NCBI RefSeq assembly: GCF_029626105.1
Contig: NZ_JARUBH010000009.1
Coordinates: 6,262,001-6,326,000 of the forward strand
Direction: 5' to 3'
Origin: Solwaraspora sp. WMMD792
GTDB lineage: Bacteria > Actinomycetota > Actinomycetes > Mycobacteriales > Micromonosporaceae
Length of the DNA stretch: 64,000 bases
Positions 55,724-64,000 of the stretch are shown here, piece by piece. The notes beneath the pieces were generated by a model that was not told the origin of the DNA, searched no databases, and saw nothing but the letters and a program-made list of their open reading frames with translations. How positions within the stretch are numbered: the stretch's first letter is position 1; the number at the start of each line of letters is the position of its first letter. The position numbers were made by a program, and so were the translations under genes.

Positions 55724-56217
55724 GGCTGCGCCGGCAGGCCGGCGGTGACCGGGGCTCGTTCACCGCCGAGCTGGCCGCCGGCCTGCCGGCGCTGGTCCTG
55801 CTGCTGGCGGTCGGGTTGTCCGCCGTCAGTGCCGTGGTCACCAAGTCCGAGTGTCTCGACATGGCACGGTCGGTCGCGCTGGCCACCGCCCGGGGCGACC
55901 GTGACGCGGCGGCTCTGGCCGGGCCGCCGGGGGCCGAGGTCTCCGTGGTCGTCGACGGTGACCTGGTCACCGTCACGGTTCGGGCACCGCTGCGGGCGTT
56001 GGGCGCCCGGCTCGGGCCGACGTCGGTCACCGCGTCGGTGACCGCGGCGGTCGAGCCCGGCGTCACCGGGAGCGCTGCCGGCACGACCGGGAGCGCAGCC
56101 GGCGCGACCGGGAGCGCAGCCGGCGTACCTGGGAGCGCCGGCAGCAGCAGTTCCGTTACCGGCGGTTCCGTCGACGGCGGTGACGGCGCGGAATCGCTGC
56201 CGGAGCGTCACCGGTGA
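55720..56217 (+). CDS. TadE-like minor pilin
   Basis: 165-residue TadE-type protein. A short polar N-terminus, then SFTAELAAGLPALVLLLAVGLSA (prepilin-like with Glu at position 5 of the helix), and a ~65-residue extracytoplasmic domain. The C-terminal ~50 residues are low-complexity GSAAG/TGSAAG repeats encoded by a 21-bp repeat at about 56064-56127. It overlaps its neighbours by ATGA and GTGA, so it is a coupled operon member. Confidence 0.85.
   Translation: MRLRRQAGGDRGSFTAELAAGLPALVLLLAVGLSAVSAVVTKSECLDMARSVALATARGDRDAAALAGPPGAEVSVVVDGDLVTVTVRAPLRALGARLGPTSVTASVTAAVEPGVTGSAAGTTGSAAGATGSAAGVPGSAGSSSSVTGGSVDGGDGAESLPERHR
56064..56127. repeat. 21-bp tandem repeats in the TadE-like gene
   Basis: About three 21-bp units in frame, encoding variants of TGSAAGA. 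The unit near 56064 is slightly diverged. Length variation would alter only the C-terminal tail. Confidence 0.8.
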
Positions 56218-57365
56218 CCGGCCGACGACGCCACCGGTTGCGCGGGCCCGGGGTCGACGTCGGGCAGCGCGGCAGCGCCAGCCTGTGGCTGCTCGCTGTC
56301 GGGTTGACGCTGGTCGCCGCCGGCATGGCCGGCGCGCTGATCGGTGCGGTCCGGCTCGCCCGGCAGCAGGCCTCGGTGGCCGCCGACCTGGCCGCGCTCG
56401 CCGGTGCAGCCCGGGTGTTCGCCGGCCCCGGCATGGTCTGCGACCGGGCGGCCGAGGTGGCCGGACGCAACGGCGGGCGGTTGCGTGCCTGCACCGTCGA
56501 CGGGCTGGAAGTCGTGGTCACCGTCGAGGTGACGCCGCTTCCGGCCACCGGCGTCGGCCGGCCGGTGAGTGCGACCGCCCGAGCCGGTCCGCTGCGGGCC
56601 GACCCGTGGGAGGGCGCCGACGCGCGGGCCGATCCCGGGTCAGCGCGGCGGGCCGTCGGCGGTGGTGGCGTGCATGGCCCAGCGGGAAATCACCTGGTGG
56701 ATGTTGTAGAGCCGCTGCTGGATCAGTTCGAGGCGTTCCGCCTGGGCCAGGGCCGCGTACGCCTGGGCCAGGGCGATCTGCTGGTCGACGGTGAGGTTCT
56801 GCGGGTCGATCGAGTAGAGCAGTTCGACGGTGTCGGCCACGGTGTCGGCCACGGCGTTCTCCTCCGGTGGCGTGGTGGAAGCGCTCCCACGTCTAATCTA
56901 TCCAGATCAGGAGAAATTCATGCCAGTAGATCGCACATGGTCTGGTGCCGGATCAGTCAGCGCTTTCCGGCAGGCTGGCCAGCACCACGTCGAGCACCCG
57001 GACCGCGTCGGCCTTGCCCAGGGGGTTGTTGCCGTTGCCGCACTTCGGCGACTGCACGCAGGACGGGCAGCCGGTCTCGCAGCCACACGCGGCGATCAGA
57101 TCGCGGGTGGCCCCCAACCAGGTTCGGGCCGCCTGGTAGGCGCGTTCGGCGAACCCGGCGCCCCCGGGGTGGCCGTCGTAGACGAACACCGTCGGCGCCT
57201 CGGTGTCGGCGTGCGCGGCGGTGGAGAGCCCACCGATGTCCCACCGGTCGCAGGTCGCGATCAACGGCAGCAGGCCGATCGCCGCGTGCTCGGCGGCGTG
57301 CAGCGCGCCGGGCACGTCCGCCGGCTCGATCCCGGCGGCGGCGAGCGCTGCCGGCGAGACGGTGA
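56214..57365 (+). CDS. TadG-like (helicase/secretion neighbourhood) protein, C-terminally extended open frame
   Basis: The first ~135 residues are a normal tad-locus protein of the group called helicase/secretion neighbourhood TadE-like: a short Arg/Gly-rich lead, the helix SLWLLAVGLTLVAAGMAGAL, RQQASVAADLAALAGAA, GMVCDRAAEVAGRNG and the ending region VEVTPLPATGVGRPVSATARAGPLRA. Family members usually stop there. Here the frame has no stop until 57365, running ~750 bases antisense through a small gene and into the helicase 3' end. No stop occurs in any forward frame before 56706. The real product may be 383 residues with a junk-like Arg-rich tail, or the DNA may contain an error. GTG start overlaps the TadE stop. 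Confidence 0.6.
   Translation: MTGRRRHRLRGPGVDVGQRGSASLWLLAVGLTLVAAGMAGALIGAVRLARQQASVAADLAALAGAARVFAGPGMVCDRAAEVAGRNGGRLRACTVDGLEVVVTVEVTPLPATGVGRPVSATARAGPLRADPWEGADARADPGSARRAVGGGGVHGPAGNHLVDVVEPLLDQFEAFRLGQGRVRLGQGDLLVDGEVLRVDRVEQFDGVGHGVGHGVLLRWRGGSAPTSNLSRSGEIHASRSHMVWCRISQRFPAGWPAPRRAPGPRRPCPGGCCRCRTSATARRTGSRSRSHTRRSDRGWPPTRFGPPGRRVRRTRRPRGGRRRRTPSAPRCRRARRWRAHRCPTGRRSRSTAAGRSPRARRRAARRARPPARSRRRRALPARR
56640..56852 (-). CDS. Small 70-residue helical protein of unknown function
   Basis: Begins MADTVADTVELLYSIDPQNL and is helix-rich (ALAQAYAALAQAERLELIQQRL) with a hydrophilic end. It has a good GGAGGAG ribosome site 6-9 bases before GTG 56852, and a second in-frame GTG at 56840 arises from a repeated GTGGCCGACACC. 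Composition is much more protein-like than the overlapping forward frame. It lies 100 bases after the helicase gene on the same strand. Function unknown. Confidence 0.72.
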   Translation of the reverse strand: MADTVADTVELLYSIDPQNLTVDQQIALAQAYAALAQAERLELIQQRLYNIHQVISRWAMHATTADGPPR

Positions 57366-59415
57366 ACCACACTGCGACGGTGCGCAACTGTCGGGCCGGC
57401 AGGTCCAGCGGTCGGGTGTCCAGCACCTCGCCCGACCCGATCCGGCGCCGCTGGTAGGAGACGACCTGGCTGGTCACGTCGACGTCGCCGACGAACAGGC
57501 CGACCGGGCCGGCGTCGCGGTACTCGCGTACCGCCGCCACCGACAGCGAGGTGACCTCCCGGGCGTGGGTGGACCAGTCCGGCTCCTCGGCGTGCACCAG
57601 CGCGCACGCCCCGTCCAGGTCGAGGTCGTCCACCACGTACGACACGCCCTGGTGCAGGTAGACCGCGCCCGGATGGATGAGGAAGTGCGACGAGCCGGGG
57701 TCGACCGTGCCGAGCAGCCGACCGGTCGACGTCTCCACGACGTCGACCGGGGTGCCGCCCTCGCCGCGCAGGTCGACCTCGGGACGGCCGGCGGCGGTCC
57801 AGTACCAGCCGGTGGGGCGTCGCCGCAGCAGCCCGGCGGCGACCAGGTCGTCCAGCGTCTGCTTGACCGACGCGCCACCGAACAGTTCGATGTCGGCCGA
57901 GGTCAGCGCACCCTCGGCGGCCGCGCAGCACAGTTGCGGCCCGAGCACGTACGGGTTGGTCGGGTCGAGCACCGTCGCCTCCACCGGCCGGCCGAAGACC
58001 GCCTCCGGGTGGTGCACCAGGTAGGTGTCGAGCGGGTCGTCCCGGGCGATCAGCACCGCCAGCGCCTCGCGTCCGGCGCGTCCGGCCCGCCCGGCCTGCT
58101 GCCACAGCGACGCCCGGGTGCCGGGATATCCGCAGATCAGCACCGCGTCCAGACCGACCAGGTCCACCCCGAGCTCGAGGGCGTTCGTCGAGGCCAGCCC
58201 GAGCAGGTCACCGGTGGTGAGCGCGCGCTCCAACGCCCGTCGCTCCTCGGCCAGGAAACCGGCCCGGTACGCCGCCACCCGGTTGCCGAGCCCGGGTGCC
58301 ACCTCGTCGAGCGCACGGCGCGCGCTGCTGGCCACCACCTCCGCCCCGCGCCGGGACCGGACGAACGCGAGCGTGCGTACCCCGGCGGCGACCGCGTCGG
58401 CGAGCAGGTCGGCGCTTTCCCGCAGCGCCGACCGCCGTACCGGGGTGAGGTCGTCGGTGTCGGCGCGGGCACCGGGCAGCAGCGGCGGCTCCCACAGCGC
58501 GAAGGTCACCGCCCCGCGCGGCGCGCTGTCCTCGGTGACCGGCTCCACCGGCAGCCCGGTCAGCTGGCTGCCCGCCCGCGCCGGCTCTCCCGAGGTCGCC
58601 GAGGCCAGGATGAACACCGGCGTGCCGGGCTCGGTGGTGGGCCGGACCCGCTGGTACCGCTCGGTCTGGCGACGCAGTCGGCGCAGTACGTGGGCCACGT
58701 GCGAGCCGAACACGCCCCGGTAGCTGTGGCACTCGTCAACGATGACGTAGGTCAGCCGGCGGAGGAAATTCGACCAGGCCCCGTGCCGGGGCAGGATTCC
58801 TCGATGCAGCATGTCCGGATTCGTCAGCACAAAGCGGGCGTGCTGCCGGATCCAGGCCCGCTCCGGCTGCGGGGTGTCGCCGTCGTAGCAGGCCGGCCGT
58901 ACCCCGTCGAGTCCCAGCTCGGCGACGGCGCGCAACTGGTCGGCGGCGAGGGCCTTCGTCGGCGCCAGGTACAGCACAGTGGCCCGAGGGTCGGCCAGCA
59001 GCTTCGCCAACGCCGGCAGCAGATACGCCAGCGACTTGCCCGACCCGGTGCCGGTGGCGACGATGACGTGCCGGCCGGAGTAGGCCAAATCGGCCGCGTA
59101 CGCCTGGTGCCGCCAAGGCTGCTGGACCCCGCGTGTGGTCAACACGTCCCGCAGGTCGGCAGGCACCCAGTCTGGCCACGGCGCGGTGACACCGGGCCGC
59201 ACCGGCAACCGCTCGACATGGGTGACCGCGGCCGGGTACGGAGTCCGGTCCGGTCCGGCGGTCGGCCTAGCCGGCGTTGCCTGCTGCCCGGGGGCCGTCT
59301 GCTGCGCTGGCGCGGTGCCGGTCTGGCGCGGCAGTTCCCCGGCGGCGCCCCACCGACGCAGCAACCCCGCCGGGTCCGGACCCGGTCCGGGCGTTACGGT
59401 GGCGGGTGAGGTCAC
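56953..59415 (-). CDS. DEAD/DEAH-box helicase with DUF1998 domain (MrfA/YprA-like)
   Basis: 820-residue superfamily 2 helicase. Walker [10 protein letters not shown] near residue 120, DECH box VIVDECHS near 225, motif III ASATS near 275 and the C-terminal RecA half with [15 protein letters not shown] and [11 protein letters not shown] are complete. The C-terminal DUF1998-type region ends in a four-Cys motif [10 protein letters not shown]...KCGNG that binds zinc. MrfA of B. subtilis acts in mitomycin crosslink repair, which suggests DNA repair here. An Ala/Pro/Gln-rich N-terminus of ~55 residues precedes the helicase. GTG 59415 has a weak -10-like GAGAGT six bases upstream. It is the usual neighbour of the tad locus in actinobacteria. 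Confidence 0.92.
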   Translation of the reverse strand: MTSPATVTPGPGPDPAGLLRRWGAAGELPRQTGTAPAQQTAPGQQATPARPTAGPDRTPYPAAVTHVERLPVRPGVTAPWPDWVPADLRDVLTTRGVQQPWRHQAYAADLAYSGRHVIVATGTGSGKSLAYLLPALAKLLADPRATVLYLAPTKALAADQLRAVAELGLDGVRPACYDGDTPQPERAWIRQHARFVLTNPDMLHRGILPRHGAWSNFLRRLTYVIVDECHSYRGVFGSHVAHVLRRLRRQTERYQRVRPTTEPGTPVFILASATSGEPARAGSQLTGLPVEPVTEDSAPRGAVTFALWEPPLLPGARADTDDLTPVRRSALRESADLLADAVAAGVRTLAFVRSRRGAEVVASSARRALDEVAPGLGNRVAAYRAGFLAEERRALERALTTGDLLGLASTNALELGVDLVGLDAVLICGYPGTRASLWQQAGRAGRAGREALAVLIARDDPLDTYLVHHPEAVFGRPVEATVLDPTNPYVLGPQLCCAAAEGALTSADIELFGGASVKQTLDDLVAAGLLRRRPTGWYWTAAGRPEVDLRGEGGTPVDVVETSTGRLLGTVDPGSSHFLIHPGAVYLHQGVSYVVDDLDLDGACALVHAEEPDWSTHAREVTSLSVAAVREYRDAGPVGLFVGDVDVTSQVVSYQRRRIGSGEVLDTRPLDLPARQLRTVAVWFTVSPAALAAAGIEPADVPGALHAAEHAAIGLLPLIATCDRWDIGGLSTAAHADTEAPTVFVYDGHPGGAGFAERAYQAARTWLGATRDLIAACGCETGCPSCVQSPKCGNGNNPLGKADAVRVLDVVLASLPESAD

Positions 59416-59568
59416 GTCTGCACTCTCGCACCGGGGTGCCGGCGTCGGTATCCCGGGGTAGGTCTGCGGGATGCAGGGAGATCATCGACCGTGCGGAGTC
59501 GCGCGGCGCAACCGCGCCGCGCGGTGGTTAGATGCCATAGGCGTGCATCGCAGCCGAGGAGGGGACCG

Positions 59569-59940
59569 ATGGAGCTGTCGCTGTCGACTCGCACCGTTGG
59601 CGAGTACACGGTGCTGGAGGTCGGCGGCGAAGTGGACGTCTATACCGCTCCCCGGCTGCGGGAGCGGTTGCTCGAGCTGATCGACGCCGGCAACCACAAG
59701 ATCGTCGTTGATCTCCACCGGGTCGACTTCCTCGACTCCACCGGGCTCGGCGTGCTGGTCGGCGCGCTGAAGCGACTCCGCCCGGCCGGCGGCACCTTCG
59801 GGCTGGTCTGCGACAAGGAGTCCCTGTTGAAGATCTTCCGGATCACCGCGCTGGACCAGGTCTTCCCGATCTTCCCGACCGTACAGGCCGCCACCGGTGG
59901 GGAACCGGATGGCTCAGCTGGCGCAGCGCCGACGGCGTGA
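59569..59940 (+). CDS. STAS-domain anti-sigma factor antagonist
   Basis: 123-residue SpoIIAA/RsbV-like protein. The conserved phosphorylation site is Ser57 in [12 protein letters not shown]. The [18 protein letters not shown] helix and [12 protein letters not shown] strand are typical. The C-terminus has ~15 extra Ala/Gly residues. ATG 59569 has a GAGGAGGGG site four bases upstream. It overlaps a HATPase-like partner, forming a partner-switch pair; no sigma-B/F-type sigma gene is adjacent. Confidence 0.92.
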   Translation: MELSLSTRTVGEYTVLEVGGEVDVYTAPRLRERLLELIDAGNHKIVVDLHRVDFLDSTGLGVLVGALKRLRPAGGTFGLVCDKESLLKIFRITALDQVFPIFPTVQAATGGEPDGSAGAAPTA

Positions 59941-60374
59941 TGGCCACCGTCCGCCTCTCGTTCTCCCCGGCGCCGGTGCACGTGCGCACCGCCCGCCTGG
60001 TCGGCGTCGCCGTAGCCCGCCGGGCCGGAGTGGCCGAGGAGCTGCTCGACGAGGTCCGGCTGGCGATCGGCGAGGCCTGCACCCGGGCCGTCGCCCTGCA
60101 CCGCCAGTACGGGCTGGCCGACCTGGTCCAGGTGGAGATGTCCGATGAGGAGACCTACACCGTACGGGTCATCGACCGGGCCCCGATCGAAGCCGGACTC
60201 GGCCTGAGCGCGCTGCCCCCCGACGAACTGGCCGACGAGTCGTTGACCGACGAAGCCCTGACGGTCGGTGTCGGTTTCGCCCTGCTGGCCGGTTTCGTGG
60301 AGGACCTCCAGGTGCGGCCGGTCGACGAAGGTGTCGGAACCGAGGTGCGGATGGTCTGGCCGGTCGGCCGGTGA
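59937..60374 (+). CDS. Degenerate HATPase-fold anti-sigma/kinase-like protein
   Basis: 145-residue partner of the STAS protein, resembling SpoIIAB/RsbW HATPases. The N-box region reads [11 protein letters not shown] near residue 46-55: the Asn that binds Mg-ATP (E-x3-N-A) is Arg50. The G1-like DRAP lacks the Gly pair, and the late block [16 protein letters not shown] keeps the helix but not the full G2 motif. It may bind its STAS partner without kinase activity. Start is GTG 59937 (GTGA overlap) or ATG 59940. Confidence 0.85.
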   Translation: MMATVRLSFSPAPVHVRTARLVGVAVARRAGVAEELLDEVRLAIGEACTRAVALHRQYGLADLVQVEMSDEETYTVRVIDRAPIEAGLGLSALPPDELADESLTDEALTVGVGFALLAGFVEDLQVRPVDEGVGTEVRMVWPVGR

Positions 60375-60498
60375 GACGCCCGTCGGCCCCGCCCACCAGC
60401 TGAAGATCAACCTCCGTCGTCACAACTGTCCGTTCCGCCTGCAGGAATGATCCACAACTCGGTGGGTGGACGGTGTGACCTGCCTTACCCGGTCCGGC

Positions 60499-60504
60499 TA
60501 GAGT
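60499..60504 (+). promoter_or_regulatory. Candidate -10 element of hppA
   Basis: TAGAGT with an imperfect -35 (TGTGAC at 60474-60479) 19 bases upstream. It predicts a ~125-base leader containing the hairpin CCCACA-AACC-TGTGGG near 60532-60547, flanked by TGGC/GCCA arms. The 60375-60635 gap has no gene. Confidence 0.4.
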
Positions 60505-60635
60505 ACGCGGGTTATCACCAACTGTCCTGGCCCCACAAACCTGTGGGTGCCAGCAGACCTCGTTGCTCCCCGCGTGGAGTCGCCCCGCCGGTTCGTCCAC
60601 CGACCGGGGCGAGCGTTCGGTACAGGAGGACACTG

Positions 60636-63029
60636 ATGTCCGGGACCACCTTGGCCGCCGAAGGCGGCGGGCTGTCCCTTACCGGCACACACCTGACGTA
60701 CGTCGTCATCGCCGCGGTCATCGCGCTGGTGGCGCTGGGTTTCGCCGCCGCCCTGGTACGGGCGGTGCTGGCGACCGGTAAGGGCACCACGAACATGCAG
60801 GAGATCGCCGGCGCCGTGCAGGAAGGCGCGTCGGCGTACCTGTTCCGCCAGTTCAAAACCCTCGGCGTGTTCGTCGTACTCGCCGTCATACTGCTCTTCC
60901 TGCTCCCTGTGCACGAGACACAGGGCAGCGAGACGATGGTGAAGGTCGGTCGATCCGTCTTCTTCGTGGTGGGCGCGGTGTTCAGCGCGTTCATCGGCGG
61001 CGCCGGGATGGCGCTGGCCACCCGGGCGAACCTGCGGGTCGCCGCGGCGGCCGGCACCGGCGCCGGTGGCCGGGAGAACGCGATGAAGATCGCCTTCCGG
61101 ACCGGCGGCGTGGTCGGCTTCCTCACGGTGGGCCTCGGCCTGTTCGGCGCGGCCCTGGTGGTCGTCCTCTACCGGGTCGACGCGCCGACCGTGCTGGAGG
61201 GCTTCGGCTTCGGCGCCGCCCTGCTGGCCATGTTCATGCGGGTCGGCGGCGGCATCTTCACCAAGGCCGCCGACGTCGGCGCCGACCTGGTCGGCAAGGT
61301 CGAGCAGGGCATCCCGGAGGACGACGCCCGTAACCCGGCGACCATCGCCGACAACGTGGGCGACAACGTCGGTGACTGCGCCGGCATGGCCGCCGACCTG
61401 TTCGAGTCGTACGCGGTGACCCTGGTCGCCGCGCTGATCCTGGGCCGGGCCGCGTTCGGCGAGGAAGGCCTGGTCTTTCCGCTGATCGTCTCCACCATCG
61501 GTGCGGTGATCGCGCTGTTCGGCGTACTGATCACCCGGCTGCGTCCATCGGACCGCAACGGCATGGTGGCGATCAACCGGGCGTTCTTCACCTCGGCGGT
61601 GCTGGCCGCGGTGCTGGTCGCCGTCGCCGCCTTCCTCTACCTGCCGGGCAGCTGGACGGCGCTGCTCGGCGACGACTGGCGTACACAGCTCGGTGTCGAC
61701 GACGGGGCCGACCTGCCGCTGTCCCCGGCCGGTCTGGCCATCGGCGCGGTGCTCATCGGTATCGTGCTGGCCGCCGCGATCCAGCTGCTCACCGGGTACT
61801 TCACCGAGGTGCACCGCCGCCCGGTGCAGGACATCGGCAAGAGCTCGCAGACCGGTGCGGCCACCGTCATCCTGGCCGGCATCAGCGTCGGTCTGGAGTC
61901 GGCGGTCTACTCGGCGCTGCTGGTCGGCGCGGGTGTGTTCGGGGCGTTCCTGCTCGGTGGCGGTTCCATCACCCTGTCGCTGTTCGCCGTGGCGCTGGCC
62001 GGCACCGGCCTGCTCACCACGGTCGGCGTGATCGTGGCGATGGACACCTTCGGCCCGATCTCCGACAACGCGCAGGGTATCGCCGAGATGTCCGGTGACA
62101 TCGACGAGGCTGGTGCCCGTACCCTCACCGAGCTGGACGCGGTCGGCAACACCACCAAGGCGATCACCAAGGGCATCGCGATCGCCACCGCCGTGCTCGC
62201 CGCGACGGCGCTGTTCGGCTCCTACACCGACACGGTCAGCATCGCGCTGAACGACGCCGGTATCGACGACGTGCCGGGCTACCTGGCCGACTCGCTCAAC
62301 GTCGCCAACCCGGGCAACCTGGTCGGACTGATCATCGGTGCCGCAGTGGTCTTCCTCTTCTCCGGGCTGGCCATCAACGCGGTGTCCCGCTCGGCCGGCG
62401 CCGTCGTGCTGGAGGTCCGCCGCCAGTTCCGCGACAACCCCGGAATCATGGAGCGGACCCAACGGCCGGAGTACGGCAAGGTGGTCGACATCTGCACCCG
62501 CGACGCCCAGCGGGAGCTGCTCACCCCGGGTCTGCTGGCGGTGCTGGCGCCGATCGCGGTCGGTTTCGGCCTCGGTGCCGGTGCACTCGCCGCGTACCTG
62601 GCCGGCGCGATCGGCACCGGTGTGCTGATGGCAGTGTTCCTGGCCAACTCCGGTGGTGCCTGGGACAACGCCAAGAAGCTGGTGGAGGACGGCGCGCACG
62701 GCGGCAAGGGGTCCGAGGCGCACGCCGCCACGGTCATCGGCGACACCGTCGGCGACCCGTTCAAGGACACCGCCGGCCCGGCGATCAACCCGCTGCTCAA
62801 GGTGATGAACCTGGTGGCGCTGCTGATCGCCCCCGCGGTGATCATGTGGGGCGTGGGCACCGACCAGAACGACCCGCTGCGCATCGCCATCGCGGTGGTG
62901 GCGACCCTGGTCGTGGTGGCCGCGGTGGTGTTCACCAAGCGCAAGCCGATGGCGATGGGGGAGAACATCGACGGCGGCCCGGCCGGCGGCGGCAGCACCG
63001 GGTCCGAATCGGAGCGCGTGAGCGTCTGA
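60636..63029 (+). CDS. hppA: Membrane-bound proton-pumping pyrophosphatase
   Basis: Hydrolyses pyrophosphate to pump H+ across the membrane; 797 residues and about 16 helices. The substrate motif is KAADVGADLVGKVE near residue 210; DNVGDNVGDCAGMAADLFES and DTVGDPFKDTAGPAINP carry further Asp ligands. The GNTTKA position (Lys508 here, codon 62157-62159) is Lys, not Ala, which marks the K+-independent subclass. ATG 60636 has CAGGAGGA five bases upstream. The C-terminal Gly/Ser/Glu tail is an ordinary variation. It ends in a strong terminator. Confidence 0.97.
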   Translation: MSGTTLAAEGGGLSLTGTHLTYVVIAAVIALVALGFAAALVRAVLATGKGTTNMQEIAGAVQEGASAYLFRQFKTLGVFVVLAVILLFLLPVHETQGSETMVKVGRSVFFVVGAVFSAFIGGAGMALATRANLRVAAAAGTGAGGRENAMKIAFRTGGVVGFLTVGLGLFGAALVVVLYRVDAPTVLEGFGFGAALLAMFMRVGGGIFTKAADVGADLVGKVEQGIPEDDARNPATIADNVGDNVGDCAGMAADLFESYAVTLVAALILGRAAFGEEGLVFPLIVSTIGAVIALFGVLITRLRPSDRNGMVAINRAFFTSAVLAAVLVAVAAFLYLPGSWTALLGDDWRTQLGVDDGADLPLSPAGLAIGAVLIGIVLAAAIQLLTGYFTEVHRRPVQDIGKSSQTGAATVILAGISVGLESAVYSALLVGAGVFGAFLLGGGSITLSLFAVALAGTGLLTTVGVIVAMDTFGPISDNAQGIAEMSGDIDEAGARTLTELDAVGNTTKAITKGIAIATAVLAATALFGSYTDTVSIALNDAGIDDVPGYLADSLNVANPGNLVGLIIGAAVVFLFSGLAINAVSRSAGAVVLEVRRQFRDNPGIMERTQRPEYGKVVDICTRDAQRELLTPGLLAVLAPIAVGFGLGAGALAAYLAGAIGTGVLMAVFLANSGGAWDNAKKLVEDGAHGGKGSEAHAATVIGDTVGDPFKDTAGPAINPLLKVMNLVALLIAPAVIMWGVGTDQNDPLRIAIAVVATLVVVAAVVFTKRKPMAMGENIDGGPAGGGSTGSESERVSV

Positions 63030-63078
63030 CCGACCTCCGACCGACCGGTCGCAGGCTGACCGGTCACCGTCCGACCGA

Positions 63079-63122
63079 CCGGTGGCTCCGCCCGATCCCT
63101 GTGGACCGGGTGGAGCCACCGG
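63079..63122 (+). terminator. Terminator of hppA
   Basis: 11-bp perfect stem (63079-63089 with 63112-63122) extended inwards by four more pairs including one G-T, around an 14-base loop. It lies 50 bases after the hppA stop. Confidence 0.75.
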
Positions 63123-63188
63123 CTTCGACGTACCGCCGACCGGCGGCGGGCCGTACGGCTGTCGTCACCGGTGCGTACGCTGCACAGC

Positions 63189-63734
63189 ATGGGAGCGCGC
63201 CGCGTGGTGTCAACTGCCCGGATCGCAGTGCTGCTCACTGCCGTGGCGTTGACGCTGTCGGGCTGCGGCGGAGGGCCCAGCCCGGTCGTCTGGGCGGCCG
63301 AGGTGTGCACCGCGCTGCGCCCGTGGCGGGCCGAGATCAGCAATCTGACCAGCAGCACCCAGCAGCAGATGACCGCGCAGACGACCCCGGCGCAGGCGCA
63401 GGAGAACCTGGTCCGGCTGCTGTCCGGCGCGGCCGCCGCGACCGAGACCGCCCGGGTCCGGGTGGTGGAGGCCGGGGTGCCCGACGCGGACCAGGGTGAG
63501 CAGGTGGCCACCGGGTTCGCCGACTCGCTCGGCGCGGTGCGCGACGCGTACGGCAAGGCCGAGGAGGGCATTGCCGGGCTGGACGCCACCGGACCGGCGG
63601 ACAGCTTCTACGACGGGGTCGAGGCGGTGCTCGCCACCCTCACCGACGACTACCAGCGCAGCGCGCTGGACACCAGCTCACTGGATTCCGCGGAGCTCAA
63701 TCGGGCCTTCGACGAGGTCCCGGAGTGTCGCTGA
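63189..63734 (+). CDS. Putative lipoprotein, helical, unknown function
   Basis: 181-residue exported protein. Arg-rich N-terminus, hydrophobic stretch and lipobox LSGC near residue 26-29. The mature part is helical (ISNLTSSTQQQMTAQ, AATETARVRVVEAG, GFADSLGAVRDAYGKAEEGI) with Cys in VCTALRPW and in the terminal VPECR. ATG 63189 follows TACGCT (63176-63181) by seven bases, a leaderless arrangement. I do not recognise the family. The next gene overlaps its end. Confidence 0.8.
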   Translation: MGARRVVSTARIAVLLTAVALTLSGCGGGPSPVVWAAEVCTALRPWRAEISNLTSSTQQQMTAQTTPAQAQENLVRLLSGAAAATETARVRVVEAGVPDADQGEQVATGFADSLGAVRDAYGKAEEGIAGLDATGPADSFYDGVEAVLATLTDDYQRSALDTSSLDSAELNRAFDEVPECR

Positions 63735-64000
63735 CGCCGCCGACCGACTCCTCCGCCGGTGCCCCGACGGCCCGGCAGTTGTCGCTGTTCGGCGTGGCGG
63801 CGGCGGATCCGACGCCGGGCGACCTGGCGGGTCTGCTCGCCGGTCCGGGCCGGATCAGCCGGATGGGCGGCACGGTACGGGTGTCGGTGGACGTCGAGCC
63901 GGCCTGGCGGGTGCACGTGCTGGTGGCCGAGTTCCGGCGGCGCGGGCTGGCGCCGAGTTGGCGTCAGCTGCCGGACGGCCGGCTGACGGTGCGGACGGCG
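63725..64000 (+). CDS. Partial gene, unknown function, cut by the window end
   Basis: GTG 63725 opens a frame that stays open to the edge (92 codons). It begins VSLTPPTDSSAGAP and then gives RQLSLFGVAAADPTPGDLAGLLAGPG, MGGTVRVSVDVEPAWRVHVLVAEF and RRGLAPSWRQLPDG. The start overlaps the lipoprotein stop by 10 bases. The family is not recognised; in related genomes a topoisomerase I gene lies nearby, but it is not visible here. Confidence 0.7.
   Translation, partial: MSLTPPTDSSAGAPTARQLSLFGVAAADPTPGDLAGLLAGPGRISRMGGTVRVSVDVEPAWRVHVLVAEFRRRGLAPSWRQLPDGRLTVRTA

Noticed and set aside
16098-63119. Long antisense open frames opposite nuo, hppA and other genes
   Set aside because: They are rich in Arg, Gly, Pro and His with no family motifs and mirror the GC bias of the real genes, so they are shadow frames.

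Overview
This 64 kb window is chromosomal DNA from a very GC-rich actinomycete, most likely a member of the Micromonosporaceae (Micromonospora, Salinispora or Solwaraspora-like). The reasons are strong G/C bias at third codon positions, many GTG and some TTG starts, ATGA/GTGA operon overlaps, futalosine-pathway menaquinone genes, a full 14-gene complex I operon, WXG100 proteins, and an actinobacterial ssd-tad locus with the same neighbours as in mycobacteria (HAD-IB hydrolase, acs, DUF1998 helicase). The genus is inferred. I saw no rRNA or tRNA gene, insertion sequence, prophage or CRISPR array.

Layout. 1-6.6 kb: a DUF1648-type membrane protein, a HelD-like helicase, mqnA, and two tandem beta-lactamase-fold proteins, one with a 24-bp tandem repeat in its N-terminus. 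7.0-10.9 kb: the paaABCDE phenylacetyl-CoA epoxidase operon behind a 7-bp inverted repeat. 10.9-14.1 kb: a small P-loop kinase, a DUF559 nuclease-like protein and a polytopic glycosyltransferase-like protein. 14.1-35.3 kb: a respiratory block of mqnC, menG, a MenJ-type geranylgeranyl reductase, nuoA-N and a long-chain polyprenyl diphosphate synthase. Together these supply menaquinone, its tail, its tail saturation and the NADH dehydrogenase that reduces it.

35.5-41.6 kb: an IclR regulator, a SigL-like ECF sigma factor with a zinc-type anti-sigma factor and a matching autoregulatory promoter, a holin-like membrane protein, and a cassette of two WXG100 proteins, a double-SseB-domain protein and a small unknown protein. 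41.6-51.0 kb: an alpha/beta hydrolase, a C45 acyltransferase-like Ntn hydrolase, two exported proteins (a lipoprotein and an M6 metalloprotease), acetyl-CoA synthetase, a degenerate Fic-like protein and a HAD-IB hydrolase. 51.0-59.4 kb: the ssd-tadABC-pilin-TadE-TadG-like pilus locus, a small unknown protein and a DUF1998 helicase. 59.5-64.0 kb: a STAS anti-sigma antagonist and a degenerate HATPase partner, the proton-pumping pyrophosphatase hppA, a lipoprotein, and a gene cut by the window end.

Regulatory themes. Several monocistronic or operon-leading genes have a TAnnnT-like -10 element ending 6-8 bases before the start codon, which suggests leaderless transcripts and sets several starts. 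The most promising little-described elements are the WXG100/SseB cassette, the TadG-like frame that has lost its stop and runs antisense into its neighbours, the DnaA boxes before ssd, and a perfect 27-bp inverted repeat at 50.2 kb.
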